Shown: piece by piece, positions 62,001 to 64,000 of the stretch
Numbering within the stretch: the stretch's first letter is position 1
Layout: the number at the start of each line of letters is the position of its first letter
From: Zeaxanthinibacter sp. PT1
GTDB taxonomy: Bacteria > Bacteroidota > Bacteroidia > Flavobacteriales > Flavobacteriaceae
Direction: 5' to 3'
Assembly: GCF_028464225.1 (NCBI RefSeq)
Contig: NZ_JAQPCN010000001.1
Coordinates: forward strand, 1,364,001 to 1,428,000
DNA length: 64,000 nucleotides
The notes under the pieces: model-generated
Databases searched by the model: none
The model's input: the letters and a program-made list of their open reading frames with translations, nothing else
Told to the model about the DNA's origin: nothing
Made by a program: the position numbers and the translations under genes

Positions 62001-62801
62001 AGCGTTAATTTCTTTGGTTTAGGAAATGGAACGGACAATCCTGAAGACCAGTTAGGTATGGATTATAACAGGGTAAGGTTACGCACCATTTCCCTTGCGC
62101 CTGCCTTGGTATGGCGAGGTCCACTAGGAGCAAGCCTGGATGTGAGGCTCTTTTACGAGGATATTAAAGTAGATAATACTACAGACCGCTTTGTGAATCA
62201 ATTCTACGTGGAAAACGGGGGAGAAGTGGGTAAAAGTTTCCTGGGAACTTCGGCACAATACCATTATGAGAACGTAGACAGTGATGCTTTCCCTACCCTG
62301 GGAATGATGTCTGACCTCGAGGTTGGTTTCCGTGCTAATGCGGACGATCTGGGAACTAACTACGGTTATGTGATTCCCAGTCTTGCCCTGGACCACCGCT
62401 TAATGGCCGATGGTACCCTGGTGGTCGCCGCCAAGTGGAAGGCTCATTTTAATATCGGCAACGGATATGAATTCTACCAGGGTGCCAGTCTCGGTGGATC
62501 GGACGGGTTAAGAGGTTTTCGTAACCAACGCTTTATAGGGAAGACAGCCTATTTCCAGAATACCGATTTACGACTGCGCCTACGGAGAATGAAAACAGGG
62601 ATCCTACCCGTTTCGCTTGGCCTGTTCGGCGGTTTTGACTACGGGAGAGTGTGGTACCCGGGAAGCACTGCTGGGAAATGGCACAACTCTTACGGGGGTG
62701 GGATATTCGCCAACGGTGCTGATGTATTTACAGGAAGGATCTCGTTATTCTACGGGGGCGAAGGACCCCGGGTATCCTTTGGTATAGGGTTCGGGTTTTA
62801 A
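59085..62801 (+). CDS. Lipoprotein with intact phosphatase, kinase-like region and Omp85-type barrel (paralog B)
   Basis: A 1238-residue paralog of the protein at 44319-48125. Lipobox LTGC (C17). The calcineurin-like domain (about 40-360) is intact: GDAG (D48), GDNIYP (D82), GNHDW (H127), HH (224-225) and GHEH (301-304). The middle has KGGGNQSKSLRL (448-459), an MRAMKK strand (469-474), GDWDRHQDQW (611-620) and PIPRDRD (637-643), which I read as a kinase-like Gly loop, Lys strand, catalytic loop and metal Asp. An RTX-like GGNGTD (839-844) follows. The barrel ends with GLRGF (1141-1145) and a terminal Phe. The 3' end overlaps the next gene by four bases. Confidence 0.88.
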   Translation: MKKHLALILVFLMLTGCATYEAKYADEKTAKDVKTTKELSHTFYLIGDAGLSTMGGMNPALKIFKEKVQKADTNSTAIFLGDNIYPAGLPDPKDSTVAFLRAKNHLDAQLETVRDFKGRVIFIPGNHDWYTEGLIGLKRQEVYVEKHINRKDAFIPENGCPLELVEVNEDIVVIALDTEWYLTNWDYRPSINDDCEIKSREKFMQELESLIKKNAGKTIVIAQHHPIFSYGPHGGQFTFKQQFYPTSSSPVPMPILGSFVNLFRKTAGASVEDMQNKRYRELRNRIFTLAQFAEKVVIASGHEHALQYIVENNVPQIVSGSGAKKGATNLLNGSKFTTGRMGYATLEVYTDGSSRVRFFGVKEEDKDEEEFLFTTGVFQRDTTVNEYQFPDSFPEKVTTSIYTEDEVDRSAFFKLIWGERYRKYYGTKVTVPTVDIDTLFGGLEPVRKGGGNQSKSLRLRHASGKEYVMRAMKKSAERYLQAMAFKDQYIIGEFEETYTEGLLEDFYTGAHPYAPFTVPVMSEAIGIYHTNPELYYVPKQPALGDFNGDFGDELYMIEEHVSEGHNELESFGRAKEIKSTYDFLSKLRSDEKYHVDRDMYIRARLFDMVIGDWDRHQDQWRWAEFEYKGKDSVVYQPIPRDRDQVYSIMGDGLLMSITTKIIPPLKLMEGFRDNIRNVRTFNSNPYSLDMALLNGTELDQWMRQVSLLREKLTPEVIDRSFEAFPEEVHDETVQKIKEILLSRLSKLGQIAQDYYKVLNRAPVIIGTDKDDWFEITGIEDHKTRIRAFRIIKGEKKKMFYDKVFDSRLTREVWIYGLDDDDYFEARGESDNRIDIKIVGGNGTDIYDVQNSSGITVYDYETKEYTFKNVKGVKVVLTDDYETNTYEPLKLNTSFNQLIPTIGFNPDDGVRVGVNNTYSHYGIRQNPFTNRHEINAAFYFATSGFDFKYTGEFANAFGNWNFAINGHFTSPNYSVNFFGLGNGTDNPEDQLGMDYNRVRLRTISLAPALVWRGPLGASLDVRLFYEDIKVDNTTDRFVNQFYVENGGEVGKSFLGTSAQYHYENVDSDAFPTLGMMSDLEVGFRANADDLGTNYGYVIPSLALDHRLMADGTLVVAAKWKAHFNIGNGYEFYQGASLGGSDGLRGFRNQRFIGKTAYFQNTDLRLRLRRMKTGILPVSLGLFGGFDYGRVWYPGSTAGKWHNSYGGGIFANGADVFTGRISLFYGGEGPRVSFGIGFGF

Positions 62802-63640
62802 GGCAAAGTGAATTCATACAGGTTGCCCCCGGAGCCTGCTCTTTCTTCATCGGCCAATAGCAAGGTCTTTGCATCCTTAAAGCAAAGGGATTCTAATTGA
62901 GTGCTGGCTCCAAGATCAATAGTTTCCATATTCGCAGATGAGAAGGTATCCCCGCTAAAGTCGCTGAGTATCCATAATTTACCATAACCGAGCAGCACCA
63001 GTTTGCTGCCATCCGGTGAAAGACTGGCTGCAGTAACCACACAGACCCTGCGATCTTCACACAGGGTAAGTTCACCCACAAGTTCTGCAGTATACCTGCC
63101 GGGAACTGAAGGGATTTTATATATATATGTTTTCCTGTCAAAAGGCCGTAGCCGGTTTTTGGTAAACAGGTACAGGTGATTCTCTGCATAAAACAATGCT
63201 TCGCTGTCGTGGGTATAGTCCTCTGACAGGGTGTGGTCCCACGGATACCTGAACTTGATGGTTTCGGCCGGGATCTTATCCCCTTTTTCTTCAGACGGAT
63301 CCGGTAATTTATAGATTTTGAACTCCTCCCGGTCCATGCCGTTATTTCCTGTATCCGCGATGTACAGGTTGCCGGAATCATCCCTTGTAAGGTCTTCCCA
63401 ATCCTCGTTATCTACATTGGTAACCTCAAAATTCTTGACCAACTCCCCTTTAAAGTTTACCCGGTATAAATTATCCGCATTGCCGTGATCTTCAACCAAC
63501 CAGATTGCATCTTCTCCGGCAGTAACAATCCCTGAACATTCGTCCAGTTTACCCGGAAGCCCGGTTATGATTTTTAATTGCCCGTAGTTAGAACAACTGG
63601 TCAGCAGGGCAAGGATGATATAGGTACTTATTCTAATCAT
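62798..63640 (-). CDS. Beta-propeller-like lipoprotein
   Basis: A 280-residue lipoprotein with lipobox LLTSC (C16). The mature part repeats short beta-strand blades with DSGNLYIADTGNNG, DSEALFYAENHLYLFTKN and SPDGSKLVLLGYGKLWIL, typical of NHL or SdiA-regulated-type propellers. These usually bind ligands or proteins at the cell surface. Two cysteines (CEDRRVC) may form a disulfide. It overlaps paralog B tail to tail and is overlapped at its start by the next minus-strand gene. Confidence 0.72.
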   Translation of the reverse strand: MIRISTYIILALLTSCSNYGQLKIITGLPGKLDECSGIVTAGEDAIWLVEDHGNADNLYRVNFKGELVKNFEVTNVDNEDWEDLTRDDSGNLYIADTGNNGMDREEFKIYKLPDPSEEKGDKIPAETIKFRYPWDHTLSEDYTHDSEALFYAENHLYLFTKNRLRPFDRKTYIYKIPSVPGRYTAELVGELTLCEDRRVCVVTAASLSPDGSKLVLLGYGKLWILSDFSGDTFSSANMETIDLGASTQLESLCFKDAKTLLLADEERAGSGGNLYEFTLP

Positions 63641-64000
63641 TAGTTGTCTTTATCGGTAAATAGATCTCGGCTGTCCATTCCAGTTCGTTACCACCCATAT
63701 TTGGGTTGTTGTGAAATATCTCTACCGGCAAGCCAGTTGTTTCTATTCCATTTTTCCTGGCATAGTTCAGCAATGCATACCACGCACGGTCAGAGGTAAG
63801 GTAGTTGCCGTTATATACCGCCCTGATCGCTTTGATCCTTGGCCTTTCTCTATAGTGTATTTCCTGGTGCAAGGGGAGGGAATCCGTTTTGATAATCGGA
63901 TAACAGAAATTAAAACTAATACTGTCTTTTATCCTGTTCCATTCCAGCAATTGCACATAGGGCCTGCCATTCAAGGGTACTGAATCGGCGGCCAGGACAT
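63633..64000 (-). CDS. GyrI-like effector-binding domain protein (5' end outside the window)
   Basis: The last 122 codons or so of a gene whose start lies beyond the right edge; the frame stays open to base 64000. The visible part resembles the C-terminal half of GyrI-like/AraC effector-binding domains: IKAIRAVYNGNYLTSDRAWYALLNYARKNG, then LPVEIFHNNP and the closing EWTAEIYLPI. Such domains bind small hydrophobic molecules. It overlaps the propeller lipoprotein start by eight bases. Confidence 0.72.
   Translation of the reverse strand, partial: VLAADSVPLNGRPYVQLLEWNRIKDSISFNFCYPIIKTDSLPLHQEIHYRERPRIKAIRAVYNGNYLTSDRAWYALLNYARKNGIETTGLPVEIFHNNPNMGGNELEWTAEIYLPIKTTND

Noticed and set aside
1-64000. 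tRNA, rRNA, CRISPR array, prophage or insertion sequence
   Set aside because: Reading the spacers showed no T-loop-like GGTTCGAATCC pattern, no spaced direct-repeat arrays, no transposase or integrase and no terminal inverted repeats.

Overview
The window is chromosomal DNA from a member of the Bacteroidota, most likely family Flavobacteriaceae. The evidence is lineage-typical genes (DUF3098 beside ftsX and uppP, DUF4271 beside hemD, DUF4296 after pyrC, DUF3127, DUF2490, T9SS type A sorting domains, ATP-type pckA), many starts without a clear Shine-Dalgarno, and a Bacteroidota-type -7 promoter element (TAnnTTTG) 17 to 35 bases before many start codons. I found no rRNA, tRNA, CRISPR array, transposase, integrase or phage gene.

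Positions 1 to about 42 kb are mostly core metabolism and information processing. Layout: a sensor kinase pair (1-1.5 kb); flavin reductase-like, DUF3127, fatty-acid transporter and aat (1.6-5 kb); a minus-strand run with tag, a TonB-like protein, truB, uppP, DUF3098 and ftsX (5-10.8 kb); leuS, ald, an Lrp regulator and a saccharopine dehydrogenase-type enzyme (10.9-18 kb); pckA, hemD, DUF4271 and two glycosyltransferases (18-24.3 kb); pyrC, DUF4296, an epimerase, tyrS and an orphan LuxE-like enzyme (24.3-30.1 kb); two tiny T9SS-domain-only proteins; a PhoB/PhoR-like pair leading into trmB; the Fe-S genes mrp and nifU followed by a ferredoxin reductase and ferredoxin (31.3-37.8 kb); then a penicillin acylase-family lipoprotein, a D-threonine aldolase-like enzyme, an EEP-family hydrolase and a slipin.

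From 44.3 kb to the right edge the content changes to envelope and stress genes. Two giant paralogs (44319-48125 minus, 59085-62801 plus) each join a lipoprotein signal, a calcineurin-like phosphatase domain, a middle region that reads like a kinase-like fold, and a C-terminal Omp85-type barrel. Between them lie a cyclase-fold DUF2652 protein, hemerythrin, MscS, DUF2383, a SRAP-family protein lacking its catalytic residues, DUF1328, a small acidic lipoprotein, another metallophosphoesterase, a GAF protein, and an HD-domain protein fused to a Pycsar-effector-type membrane domain. This block is where an undescribed system is most likely.

The strongest leads are: the phosphatase/kinase-like/barrel paralog pair, one member with an apparently dead phosphatase; a strong intrinsic terminator in the leader of the hemerythrin gene, hinting at attenuation or a small RNA; the catalytically stripped SRAP homolog; the DUF3127 protein ending in an SSB-like acidic tip; and three ACCCCT-type repeats spaced five helical turns apart upstream of ald. 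Two real genes of under 60 codons (48203-48382 and 53197-53361) were found by reading the sequence. All family assignments are by eye; no database search was run.
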